DNA from: Melitaea cinxia
Taxonomy: Eukaryota; Arthropoda; Insecta; Lepidoptera; Nymphalidae
Direction: 5' to 3'
DNA length: 64,000 nucleotides
Assembly (NCBI RefSeq): GCF_905220565.1
Contig: NC_059419.1
Coordinates: forward strand, 2,294,001 to 2,358,000
Position 1 is the first letter of the stretch. The number at the start of each line of letters is the position of its first letter. The position numbers and the translations under genes were made by a program. Below the pieces are notes generated by a model. That model saw only the letters and a list, made by a program, of their open reading frames with translations, ran no database searches and was not told the DNA's origin. Positions 53,224-63,245 of the stretch are shown here, in pieces.

Positions 53224-53224
53224 A
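53219..53224 (+). terminator. Polyadenylation signal overlapping the NWD stop codon
   Basis: AATAAA begins in the last sense codon (GAA) and includes the TAA stop. It is the nearest canonical hexamer after the coding end; none was noticed in the following 2 kb. If used, the 3' UTR would be only about 15-30 nt. Confidence 0.6.
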
Positions 53225-53370
53225 ATACACATTATCCTTGATTCGATGCTTTGTAGAAAGTTTATCATAGAAAATTAGTTTTAGTAACGTAGACGTCAAC
53301 AGTTATTAGGTGTAGTATTTATTAATTTAGAGGAACTAGATGTTGTCTTGGAGAAAGACTTGTAGTAATT

Positions 53371-53655
53371 AACTGAGGTAGGGCACAGCAGGAATTTCCT
53401 GCTCAAAATATGGAGCAGCCCGACTGGGGTAGTACCTCGACCTTACAGAAGATCACAGATAAATAATACTGTTTTCAAGCAGTATTGTGTTCCTGTTGGT
53501 GAGTAAGGTGACCAGAGCTCCTGGGGAGGGATTGGGGATTGGATCGGCAACACGCTTGCGATGCTTCTGGTGTTGCAGGCATCTATAAGCTACGGTAATC
53601 GCTTACCATCAGGTGAGCCGTACGCTTTTTGCCGAGCTAGTGGTATAAAAAAAAA
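53371..53655 (+). repeat. Family C copy, full length
   Basis: From 'ctgaggtagggcacagcagg' to 'gagctagtggtataaaaaaaaag'. It lies between the convergent genes. 53656-54165 shows nothing else. Confidence 0.88.
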
Positions 53656-54167
53656 GTAATGGAAAAAAAATTAATGTCTAATTTAATGATACGCTGATCC
53701 ATCCATATAGTTATTTACTTCAGATGTTATAAAATGTCAGTCTCGGATTTGGTACTTGGATAATGATTACAAAATCTAGAAATCTGGACAAAATTGACAG
53801 TAATGTAAGACTGAATGTCATTTGTGTAGAAGATCACATCTCGAGATCTTGACAACTGTAGATCCAGTTAAGTGATAATTCTCGTCAATTTTGAGAGGTA
53901 TTATCTAGGAAAAAACCAAACACAAAATCTAAGAATTCTAGTCAAACTTTCAGTCTTCTGTCTTAACTGAAGATATCAATATTTTATTGATAAGTATTAT
54001 TAACTACAAAATATGAAATGTTTGTTAAAATAAGTTTTACTTTAATATGTTACTATTTCAAATATTAAATATTTTATTCTACGTTATATAGAACAATATT
54101 TAGAATAATATATATTTAAATACTATTCCAAACAGAAACATTGGCTGTGTTATGCATAGTATTATTT

Positions 54168-54700
54168 TAAACTAGCTTCTGCCCGCGACTTTGTCTACGT
54201 GAAATAGTTACTTTGGGCCAACGCTAACTTTAATAATTTGCGAACCTTTAACCGTTTACGCAGGGCACGCAGCGGCAGGTCTCAAAAGGAAAAAAAATAC
54301 CGTTTTTGAAACATTCTTTTTTGGTGCTCTACTCTTCCTGGTCTTTGTGTGACGCGCTTCAGCCTGTAATATCTCACTACTGGGCATAGGCCTCTTTCCC
54401 CATGTAGGAGAAAGATCAGAACTCTCCGAGGCACGGTGGGGAGACCCACAAGGACTGCACAAACACCCAGACCATGGCAAACACCTGTATGGCCAATACA
54501 AATATTTGTCATGTGTGGGGATCGAACCTGCAACCGCCGACGCAACGGGTACAATCCATAGCTGTAACCGTTGCGCCATCGCGGCGTCGTTGGCGGTCTT
54601 AGCGTGATCATAGTCCATTTACCAAGGAAGTCTATAGGCTATTTTTTACTTTCAATTGACGCGTGTGAAACACCGTGCTACAGCTATATCTTATTATATT
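54168..54700 (-). mobile_element. RTE-type LINE 3' end with SINE A inserted
   Basis: 'actagcttctgcccgcgactttgtctacgtg' is an RTE-like 3' end on the minus strand. It is interrupted at about 54356-54592 by a minus-strand family A SINE (tRNA-like head 'gcgatggcgcaacggttac'), after which the RTE sequence continues. Confidence 0.75.
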
Positions 54701-54727
54701 AATTCATTATTTTTAAATTTATTATTC

Positions 54728-54965
54728 ACAAGCTTCTGCCCACGACTTCGTTCGCGTGGAACAGAGTCTTTGGGCTAACTGGGGAAGCTCTCAAAAGGAA
54801 AAAACCTGATTTTGAAATATTCTTCGTTGGTGCTCCGCTCCTATAAGTCTTATCGTGATGATATATAGTCTATAGCCTTCCTCAATAAATGGGCTATTCA
54901 ATACTAAAATAATTTTTCAAATTGGCCAAGTAGTTCCTGAGATTAGCGCAAACAAACAAACTCTT
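54728..54965 (-). repeat. RTE-type LINE 3'-end fragment
   Basis: 'caagcttctgcccacgacttcgttcgcgtgg...cctgagattagcgcaaacaaacaaactcttcagc' on the minus strand. From 54966 to 55491 nothing else is recognised. Confidence 0.75.
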
Positions 54966-55491
54966 CAGCTTTATAATATTTTGGTTGTGCTATGCAGAGT
55001 ATTATTTTAAATTATATATATTCTTGCTTACAATAGGGATTATAAATACCTCAATTGAAATGTTCCTTAATGACCATGGTACAGATATTTGAGTACAAAT
55101 TATTGGAATACGAAAGATGCTTAGGATAAATGAATTAGGCTAAGTTTTATCGGACTGTGATATGAGCATTGTTTTGTTACGTAAGGAATGTCTTAGGTAT
55201 TATCAATTAAAGAAAATTTAATTGGATCTTTAGATGACGTCTATTAAATGTTTAAAATATTGATTATAGTTTAGAATTTTATTATCTTAGATAATGTGGT
55301 TGTAATAGCGTTGTTCAATAAATAAACATAAATAAAATTGTGACTTTTATTATCGGAATACTTAGAATATCAAAATTTCTACCCATATGTTAACTCACAA
55401 AAAACTTTCTTTCGTCTAACTTCAAGCTGCTATTTAAAAAAAATGGAATAAAATGTTACTCAGCTAAAAAAGATACATTGAGAAATATATT

Positions 55492-55892
55492 TCAAATATT
55501 ATTTTGTGGTCGGTAGTAAAATAAAAAAGTGCTTGCGTATAAAGTACACATGTTAGGTGTGAAACTTCTTTGGCAAACTAATTTTAGGTCTTGTTTATTT
55601 TTATACAAATCTAAAGCTTTAGTTAGATTTCCGTTCCAGCGCCATCGATAAAAACCTTGCCGTTTCATCCGTAAAAAGTTTACGCTCATGTGCCTAAAGA
55701 AATTGAAAACTTGAGTAAGTCTGGATAAAACGGGACTAATTCTAGGGCACGTATTCTAACTCGTTGACTGCAGTCGGTACTAAAGTTTTTGTTGAATAAA
55801 GTAAAAGTTATACTAATAACTAAGACAAGTAAAAGCCATTTTTCAGATCGAAACAAAACGCAAATATAAACTAACTAAACAACTTACTTACA
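55492..55892 (-). CDS. Candidate small two-exon gene, 65-aa product
   Basis: A 65-codon minus-strand reading frame (55492-55689) starts MSVNFLRMKRQGFYRWRWNG and ends YYRPQNNI. Four bases before its ATG stands a good acceptor (tttctttag, exon from 55693). About 200 bp upstream lies a consensus donor (CACCT|gtaagtaag, exon end 55892), preceded by a TATA-like ctatataat near 55918. This would give a short non-coding first exon. I do not recognise the protein; it is basic with no clear domain. No canonical AATAAA was seen just after the stop. It sits between the convergent NWD and fibulin-like genes. It may also be a chance reading frame. Confidence 0.35.
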
Positions 55893-55996
55893 GGTGCAAC
55901 TCAGGCTGAGTTGAGAGTTATTATATAGGTTTTTTTATTCAAGTATTAGTATTTAGTATTTCATTCGTAATAAAAACACAACGAACAAATTAAAAC

Positions 55997-56002
55997 TTTA
56001 TT
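55997..56002 (-). terminator. Polyadenylation signal of the fibulin-like gene
   Basis: Minus-strand AATAAA, eight bases after the TAG stop. A very short 3' UTR is implied, as for the neighbouring NWD gene. Confidence 0.65.
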
Positions 56003-56009
56003 ACAATAT

Positions 56010-56172
56010 CTAAAACTCATATTCCGATACGTATATGAACAACTTCGCAACAGCTATCCCTCCGAACTGTTCCCCGCTGTAGAGTTCCATAGATAGCTCC
56101 AGTTCTATGCTCTGAGGTCCTATTAGAGGTCGGACGAGAGATGTTACAGCTTGATTTCCGGTTTGAACCAAT
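56010..56172 (-). CDS. Fibulin-like gene terminal exon h
   Basis: Encodes LVQTGNQAVTSLVRPLIGPQ to FIYVSEYEF and TAG at 56010-56012. Acceptor tttttag. Confidence 0.92.
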
Positions 56173-59100
56173 CTAAAAAATGAAACAGGAAAAATATATG
56201 AGAGATACAGCATAATGGATGAAAAACCATCAAAATTGTTATTTTACTTGGCAATGTTCCTTATAGAGTTAGTTGGTATGTGTATGTTTTTGTATTTTCT
56301 TTTCAAGAGAGTTTGCCTGATATATAAAAATAGTTTTTTGAACTTAGTCTTTATTTAGTTATTATATACATTAGTCTATATGTATACATATAAAATACGA
56401 ATAGGCATATAGAAATTTTAAAAATGAATGTTTTAAGTCCGTAAACTTGCTTACGATAGCACGCAGGTATCTACATGCGTTTGCGCACAGCGCAATGAAC
56501 TGATTACTGTTTTAAAATAATATCATCTTGTGTTTTTAATATTAGTATAATAATATTACGACAATAATTTTAGTGTAATTTTATCAGAACAATAATATAA
56601 GTATAATAATATTAGCGAGTCGTACGAGAAGGCGGAGATGTCGGCGGGCTCGGCGACGGAGGGCGGCGCGTCGACGCTCACGACGCGCAGCTGGAAGCGC
56701 ATGCGCGCGAGGCGCCACGCCGGCCCGCGCATCGTGAACAGCTCCACCTGCGCACGCGCACGCTCACTTACTGCGGGCCTCGTCGTCGTCATTAATTATA
56801 ATAATAATAATAATCCCGCATGACGAGAACCTCGTGAAAGCCGAGACTGAGAAAAAACGTAAATATCTGGATCTGGCGCACAAGATTGTCGACATGTGGG
56901 GTGTGGGGTCCGCTGAAATAATCCCTATCGTAATATCTGCCAACGGTTTGATCCCGGTTAGCCTCGCTCACCATCTGAGGCAACTGGGGATCCGGGACGG
57001 TTCGCTCGCAGCCAGGATGCAGAAGGCGGTGTTACTTGACTCGGCTAAGATTATCCGCCGGTTTCTCAGCCTTCAGCCCTAACCCCTGGCCGTTTGATCT
57101 CCCTGCCGGGGCGTAATCCTCCACCCGCTTATATTTATATATGTAAGTATAAGTAAATTTACTATATTATTTATATAAGTACTTATTATAATATATGTAT
57201 CTATTATGTGTTGGGCGGGCGGAGTGACACTCAGTATAATAATAATAATAATAATTGTTTATTTGCAAGAACATGGTGTTGAAGTTGTACAAGATTAACA
57301 TTAGTATAGTCCAAACATGTTCTACCTTACGGTGTGCAAATATTAAATATGAATGTGGTTCGATACAATATTTTTAACAATTACTGTAGATTATTTATCA
57401 CTAAATTATTAATACATTAATTATTTATGTTTCAGCCTATCGCAGTCCCCTGCTGGACATGGGCCTTCTCAAGTCCACGCAAAATTCCGGTTTTGCGCAA
57501 TCTTCGTGCAGACTACACCGACAATCTTACGTAGAACGTCGGTCCAGCGAGCCGGAGTCTACTATCGTCGTACTCTATATTTGTACCTTGTCGGTCGTAT
57601 TTTATTGAAGTGAAATTTCTTTAGAATCGTTGTGATTAGATACTCGATTAAACGAAAATGCGTTACGATAAAGAAACAAGCACATAAATGTTTAGGATTA
57701 AGTCGGCGAGAGAATTAGATAGAATACATTACACAGTAATTTATATTCTCATTAAAAAAAATTCTCTCAGGCTACTTTTCAGAAGTTTCACTTCTGTCTC
57801 GTGTGAATTACACCCATTCACAAATATATAAATATATGCGTTCAAAAAAAAATATATATATATACACGCATTTTTGCGCATTTTTGGCGCGAACTTGTAG
57901 AGGCCTATGTCCAGCCGTGGACTGCAATAGGCTGTAATAATGATGATGATGATGATATATATATATTGATTTGTAAGCGATGAAAAAATTACTTGGAAAA
58001 TAGTTAATAATATATCATTTTTTGTGTAAGCTGGATGAGGATTGCGGAAAACCGGGATGTTTGGCGCGAACTTGGGGAGGCCTATATCCAGCAGTGGACT
58101 GCAATAGGCTGAGCTGACTGACTGACTGATATCATTTTGGGTTACTGTAGTATTCAATTTTACTGTGTAACAAAGACGCTATTCATCAAATTGTAATCAA
58201 ATCGTATTCCTTTCATATAATTCGTGGTACTTGCCTTAGAATCAGGTATGTAGAGATTGGAGACGAAGGTGAAAAAGTTGTAGGAGTAAGTGCTCGGCTT
58301 GTGAGAGCACTCCCAGTCAGCGGGCGGACAATAAGTTTGTATTATAGAGCAACGACTGAAACAAAAAAAATAAAAAAATCAAAAATACAGATTAAAAAAA
58401 ATAACGTCTATTACAAAATTAACTTTTTAGCTGTCATGCGTAAAGTAATCAGAAATTTAATGTACCTTGCAATTTGTAGCATTAGCAATATAATATCTAG
58501 TGATTGATAGAAAAAATGAGACAGAGAATCACTTTATGCAAGAGAAATGGAAATATGAAAGGTAGAGATGGTCAAGACGAGATATAAGCTAACTTAATCA
58601 ACCTTTAGCTAACTTAATTAGGCCATAGCCTTTGTTTGTTAGAAAATTTTATAATAGAGGTCGTCTATTAATCTCATAAGGGTCAAAAACATCAGGACAT
58701 ATATAGGGGGGGGGGGGGTAGAATAAGATTTCATCTGTACTTATTTTTCGTCGATTGATGATTCGATGATGATAGTTGATTTCTAAACTTTAAGCAGCAC
58801 AAAACTATAACCAGAATTCTATCTGCAATCTTAATTTTTGTCTAGAAATTTAAATCACGATACTTAATTTTTCAAAATGTAATCATCGTATGTTAAAGAT
58901 AATTTTCTTAAAATGCTTATAATTATTAAGTACTTTTTCGCAAATAAATACACGCGAATGTAGGGTTATATATATTGTATAGCTCGTCTAAAACTCTACC
59001 AGTAATTATCAAGGGGAGGGTTAAAATGTTACTTCAACTGAGGTAGGGTACAGCAGGAATTTCCTGCTCAAAATATGGAGCAGCCCGACTGGGGTAGTAC

Positions 59101-62100
59101 CTCGACCTTACAGAAGATCACAGCTAAATAATACTGTTTTCATGCAGTGTTGTGTTCCTGTTGGTGAGTAAGGTGACCAAGCTCCTGGGGGGATTCGGGA
59201 TTGGGTCGGCAACGCGCTTGCGCTGCTTCTGGTGTTGCAGGCGTCTATAAGCTACGGTAATCGCTTACCATCAGGTGAGCCGTACGCTTGTTTGCTGACC
59301 TAGTGATATAAAAAAAAATTTCAACTCTGATCTGTTTGGTTTTTAAATTACTTTAAATTTGGAATGTTATTTTATTTGTTTAGATTGAATTGTGCCATAT
59401 TTTATTCTGTGCTTGTTACTTCTAAAATTGCTTTAAGAAGTAACATGTCTAGTTATCTGTCATAAATTTTGTATTTTTATATAAATTTTATAATGATTAC
59501 GTTGAAACAAAAATAAATTCGAAATGTTTAAGTTAAAATAAAAAGTTTACTAATCAGTCTTTAAGTGTCTTTTTGGTTTGAAAGTGATCCCATTAGCCAC
59601 ATCTACCATTCAATAGCTAAAAACATTAAAAAAAACAATGTGATGAATGGACGACCCTTCGGATGCTTATAGCTCAAACACAGGCGACTCACTGCTTGCT
59701 CTCGAGGCGGTAGCCGGGCGGGCAGGCGATGCGGTGGCAGCGGTAGCCGCCGCGCGTGTTGAGGCACACGTCGCTGGCGCCCGCCGCCGGCGCGCCGCCC
59801 GCGCACGGCGCCGCGCCCGTCTCGCACTCGTCGATGTCTGGCGATGGGGGGGGGGGTACATTCTGGTTGCTAGTGTATCCTCATAAGGCGTTTTTTTTTA
59901 AGATAGGCGTTACTCAGCAACATCGCTGTTCAAGTTAGACTATGTTTTTAATGTCTTCAAAAAAGACGTGAGTCCACCGACCGGTTCTTATTCTAATGTA
60001 TGGCACAATTTCTGTTTTTTTTTTTAAATTATTATTTCCTTATAATACTATACTTATATCTAGCTTAATCTTACATTATTCCTCATAAGGCGTTAATCGC
60101 TGGCCTGATTCACCCTGTTGGGCATAGGCATCTTTCCCCGTGTAGGAGAATGGTCTGATCCTTCTCCTACATGGGAACTTCTAAAACTATCATCTTAAAG
60201 CTTAATCCACCAAACTGATTCAATCCGGGTTAACAGATATATTCGATATTTAACGTGCTCTCCGAGGCAGGGTGGGTAGATAAGGACTAACAACCAGAAC
60301 GGAAGTAAATATTTGCGTAAATACAAATATCCACTCCGAGCAGGAATCGAAGCGAATGTCACCGGAGAGATCGACAATGTGTTAGGTACCTATGAATTAT
60401 AGCCTGACATACTAAATTAGTTATAGTAGTTTCGATCCATTTAATCTTTCTTCAACAGTCGCAACAATGTTTTTTTTAATAATACATGTTGACATTGTTG
60501 GTAATATTTATCGAAATACACTTTAAAACAGTAATCCATACCAGAAGGTAGTATGACATCTTACCGACGCAACTCCTGTTGTCCTCCGCGAGCCTGTACC
60601 CGGGCGGGCAGCTGCACCGGTAGCTGCCCGGCTCGTTGAGACAGCGCCCGATGCACAGCTTCTTGTGTTTGAACTCCGTGCATTCGTCCACATCGGAACA
60701 CGTACTAAAATTGTATCAATTTCAATTTTATTTATTTAATTATCTATACCCACTTGCAGTGTTCAAGAATTCTGTATAACACAATTTCCTTCAATTTTAA
60801 CCCTTACCTTATCTATCCAGTCAAATTTTGTATTCTGTCTTATCTTTGAATCGTATCATAATAATTAATTATCTACATAGAGATATACATTTATGCATAT
60901 CTAATATAAAACCCTTTTATGTTTACTATTTATTTATTTTTGAAATTTTTATATATCTTTTGATTATTTTGTATTTACTGTACACCTACTGTACAGTAAA
61001 TACAAAACTACTACTGTACTGTATGTATGTACCATTTCCTCGGCATAAATGTTGCCTAAAAGAGATCGCTCATTAGCGATAAGGTCGCCTTTTGTACTTA
61101 CCTGAAATCTTACTTATTCTTGGTGTACAGTAAAGAGTTTTATTTTTTAACTTCTTAGATCTAACATTACAGGCAGAAGTCAATTCAGTAGATATATTCA
61201 GAAGTAAATTTTATAGAGATAATTTAATAGCTAAAACGATGTATTGGCACTGTATTTCATGGTAGAAGTTATTAAAATAATAAAGACATATGTTTTTAAA
61301 ACACTAACTGGGAAATTTTTCTTGATCCTTCTACTAGAAGCTCTACAGTTATTCGTGGCGTTTTCAAGAAACCATAGTCGCGGATAATTTAGTCACAAAG
61401 CCGAAATACCGAGATTTTCAAAATACCAATCGTGGAAAGTCCTATAGAAATTATTAATAACATGATAGAAAGATATAAAGAAATAGATAGTGTTCAATTA
61501 ATATCCGGATCAAAGGATCACCGTAGTTATTAAAAGTATAGCATACCGATTGTCTGCATTGAGACGGTATCCACGATGACAGCTACAGCGGAAGGCGCCC
61601 CACACATTGTTACACCGTTGTTCACACAATGTTCCTGCTCGAGCCTCTAGACATTCGTCTACATCCACACACACCTAAACAAAACATTTTTTTTATATAA
61701 TACTCAATTCAAGGTTAAAAACTTCAAATTACGTATAGTAAAGACATTGCTTCAGCCTGTAATATCCCACTACTGGGCATAGGCCTCTTTCCCCATGTAG
61801 GAGAAGGATCAGAGCTTAATCCACCACGCTGCTCCAATGCGGGTTGGCGGATATATTCCCTACTCTGAGTAACGATCGCTATCAGGTGTACATGATAACA
61901 ACCGGGACCGACGGCTTAACGTGCTCTTCGAGGCACGGTGGGGAGACCCACAAGGACTGCACAAACACCCAGACCACGGCAAACACCTGTATGGCTAATA
62001 CAAATGTTCGTCATGTGCGGGGATCGAACCCGCAACCACCAGCGCAACAGATACAATCCATGGATGTGACCGTTGCGCCAACGCGGCGTCTACTCGTTAA

Positions 62101-63245
62101 AAACTCCAAATTACGTATAGTAAAGACATATGGAGTATTAACATCTTCTTCTTCTAGAAAAGAGTGAATTAGTGTGAAAATAGGTGCTGTTAAGTTACCA
62201 AATGAAATTGATAGAAATTTTGAAAATTGACAAAATAAAGAAATCAATGATAAGTAAACCAAACCTTATCGTTTATTGGAGCTGACTTAAATCCCTTGTG
62301 GCAGTGGCACTGGTATGAACCCATCGTGTTCAGGCAGTCTGCGTGTTGTGAGCACACTGGCTGAAATTATCGATAATTTTATTAGTCTCTAATATTGATT
62401 GAATTTTTTTTTTGAACATCGAATCGAAAGAATTAAGAATTAGATCAAAATAAATTTATTACTTAGTTCAATATTATCAAATTCAAATATTCTTTATTGT
62501 ACGCTAAAAATAAACAATGAAAAAAAAACAAAATATACAAATATACAGCTCATTTTTTCACTGAAAGAGCGATTTCTTGTAAACAACCTTTGGGCAAAGG
62601 ACATGAATAAAATGAAGCGGAATGAAGGTGAACCAATATTAAAATTAGTTGCAATGTTTGTAACAAAGTATTTTAAAGCATGTATACAAGCATTCAACTC
62701 CTACACGGAAACAGAGGAATATGCTCAGCAGTATGATATTACTAGCCGAAACAAATTTTCATTGAATTAAGTGCATCAGGAAATATCTTGCTCAAAATCT
62801 GGAGTAGCCCGTCTGGGGAAGTACATTGATCTTACAGAAGATCTCACCTACACAATACTGTTTTTATTTATTTATATTGTTTTCAAGCACTGTTGTGTTC
62901 TTGTTATTAGTAAGGTCAAGGCTAGGCCAGAGTTCCTGGGGTAGATTGGAGGTAGGGTCGGCAACGCGTTTGCGATATTTCTGGTGTAGCAGACGTTTAT
63001 AAGCTACGGTAGTCGCTTACCATTAAGTGACACATACGCTTGTTCGCCGACCTAGTTGTATAAAAGAAAAAAATCAATCAATCTACTCACCGGGCCGCTA
63101 AGCGAACACTCGTCAATATCCTCGCACTGGTGGTCGCCCACCAGCCTCAAGCCCAGTGGACAGCTACACGTGTACCCGCCGCGCAGGTTTGTGCACTGCT
63201 GGAGCGGGCCGCACTGGGCTTCCCCAGTTGTGCATTCGTCGATGT
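56010..63245 (-). CDS. Fibulin/hemicentin-like EGF matrix protein, C-terminal part (5' end outside window)
   Basis: Eight minus-strand exons join in consistent phase to 1070 nt (356 aa plus TAG). In order: five calcium-binding EGF modules, each with D-I/V-D-E-C and the GxYxCxCxxGYR pattern, then the fibulin-type C-terminal module (CPPADWECSHKPSTYSYNF; VELFTMRGPAWRLARMRFQL; SLVQTGNQAVTSLVRPLIGP; IELELSMELY). These modules are known from fibulins and hemicentins, secreted basement-membrane and elastic-matrix proteins. The signal peptide and earlier modules lie beyond the right edge. The minus-strand AATAAA at 55997-56002 fits the 3' end. Fibulin and hemicentin cannot be separated without the N-terminus. 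The gene converges on the NWD gene. Confidence 0.92.
56626..56747 (-). CDS. Fibulin-like gene exon g
   Basis: Encodes VELFTMRGPAWRLARMRFQL to PADISAF. Very GC-rich. Acceptor gcgtgcgcag, donor TTCTC|gtacg, phase 2 out; this donor is the one that joins the last exon in frame. The match to the fibulin C-terminal module is clear. Confidence 0.88.
56820..57080 (+). pseudogene. LINE ORF C-terminal fragment
   Basis: An open stretch KAETEKKRKYLDLAHKIVDM to LGIRDGSLAARMQKAVLLDS, ending LSLQP. It matches the minus-strand fragment at 35979-36257. It lies in the intron between fibulin-like exons g and f, antisense to them. Confidence 0.72.
57238..57256. repeat. AAT microsatellite
   Basis: 'aataataataataataata'. 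The surrounding 57100-57880 holds no gene that I can support. Part of it (57620-57800) resembles 9790-9960. Confidence 0.75.
57880..58135 (+). repeat. Two family B 3'-end fragments
   Basis: 'ggcgcgaacttgtagaggcctatgtccagccgtggactgcaatagg' (57887-57960, with an ATG array) and a similar piece at 58058-58130. Confidence 0.8.
58235..58355 (-). CDS. Fibulin-like gene exon f (start of C-terminal module)
   Basis: Encodes RCSIIQTYCPPADWECSHKP to SNLYIPDSK. Acceptor gtttcag. The donor is GC type, TCTAAG|gcaagt. Phase 2 in and 0 out. Confidence 0.9.
58356..59034. other. Fibulin-gene intron stretch without recognised feature
   Basis: AT-rich apart from a 12-base G run at 58708-58719. No repeat family or coding segment identified. 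Confidence 0.55.
59040..59318 (+). repeat. Family C copy, full length
   Basis: 'ctgaggtagggtacagcaggaatttcctgctc' to 'gacctagtgatataaaaaaaaa'. The following 59319-59690 shows nothing else. Confidence 0.88.
59693..59837 (-). CDS. Fibulin-like gene exon e (cbEGF 5, very GC-rich)
   Basis: Encodes IDECETGAAPCAGGAPAAGA to CPPGYRLESK. An Ala/Gly/Pro run lengthens the loop between the second and third cysteines. Acceptor tcgccag, donor AAGCA|gtgag, phase 1 in and 2 out. Confidence 0.9.
60096..60330 (-). mobile_element. SINE family A, strongly degraded
   Basis: Pieces such as 'gggcataggcatctttccccgtgtaggagaa', 'gcttaatccacc' and 'aacgtgctctccgaggcagggtggg' match the family. The head is not recognisable. 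Confidence 0.65.
60565..60704 (-). CDS. Fibulin-like gene exon d (cbEGF 4)
   Basis: Encodes TCSDVDECTEFKHKKLCIGR to LAEDNRSCV. Acceptor ttttag, donor GTCG|gtaag, phase 2 in and 1 out. Confidence 0.93.
61040..61150 (+). repeat. LINE-like 3'-end fragment
   Basis: 'cctcggcataaatgttgcctaaaagagatcgctcattagcgataaggtcgcctttt', related to 29516-29705 and 32095-32215. Confidence 0.6.
61547..61674 (-). CDS. Fibulin-like gene exon c (cbEGF 3)
   Basis: Encodes VCVDVDECLEARAGTLCEQR to RGYRLNADNR. The acceptor gtttag precedes GTGTGT. Donor CAATCG|gtatg, phase 2 out. Confidence 0.91.
61748..62095 (-). mobile_element. tRNA-derived SINE (family A), full length, long flanking duplication
   Basis: A complete minus-strand copy from 'gccgcgttggcgcaacggtcac' (reverse complement) to 'caggctgaagc'. 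Direct repeats of 34 bp with one mismatch (61714-61747 and 62096-62129) flank it. Confidence 0.9.
62265..62360 (-). CDS. Fibulin-like gene exon b (cbEGF 2)
   Basis: 32 codons, PVCSQHADCLNTMGSYQCHC to APINDK, completing the second EGF module. Acceptor aatttcag, donor GATAAG|gtttg, phase 0 on both sides. Confidence 0.9.
62775..63065 (+). repeat. Family C copy, degraded
   Basis: 'catcaggaaatatcttgctcaaaatctggagtagcccgtctgggg' to 'gcttgttcgccgacctagttgtataaaag'. It ends 25 bases from the donor of fibulin-like exon a. 62361-62774 shows nothing else. Confidence 0.8.
63091..63245 (-). CDS. Fibulin-like gene exon a (cbEGF 1, start of cbEGF 2)
   Basis: Encodes IDECTTGEAQCGPLQQCTNL and on, then DIDECSLSGP. 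The acceptor on the minus strand is ctaccgcag and the donor GGCCCG|gtgag, phase 1 in and 0 out. The preceding exon is not in the window. Confidence 0.92.

Noticed and set aside
56820..57082. Host gene exon on the plus strand
   Set aside because: The same peptide occurs inverted at 35979-36257 next to a LINE 3' end, so it is a retroelement fragment.
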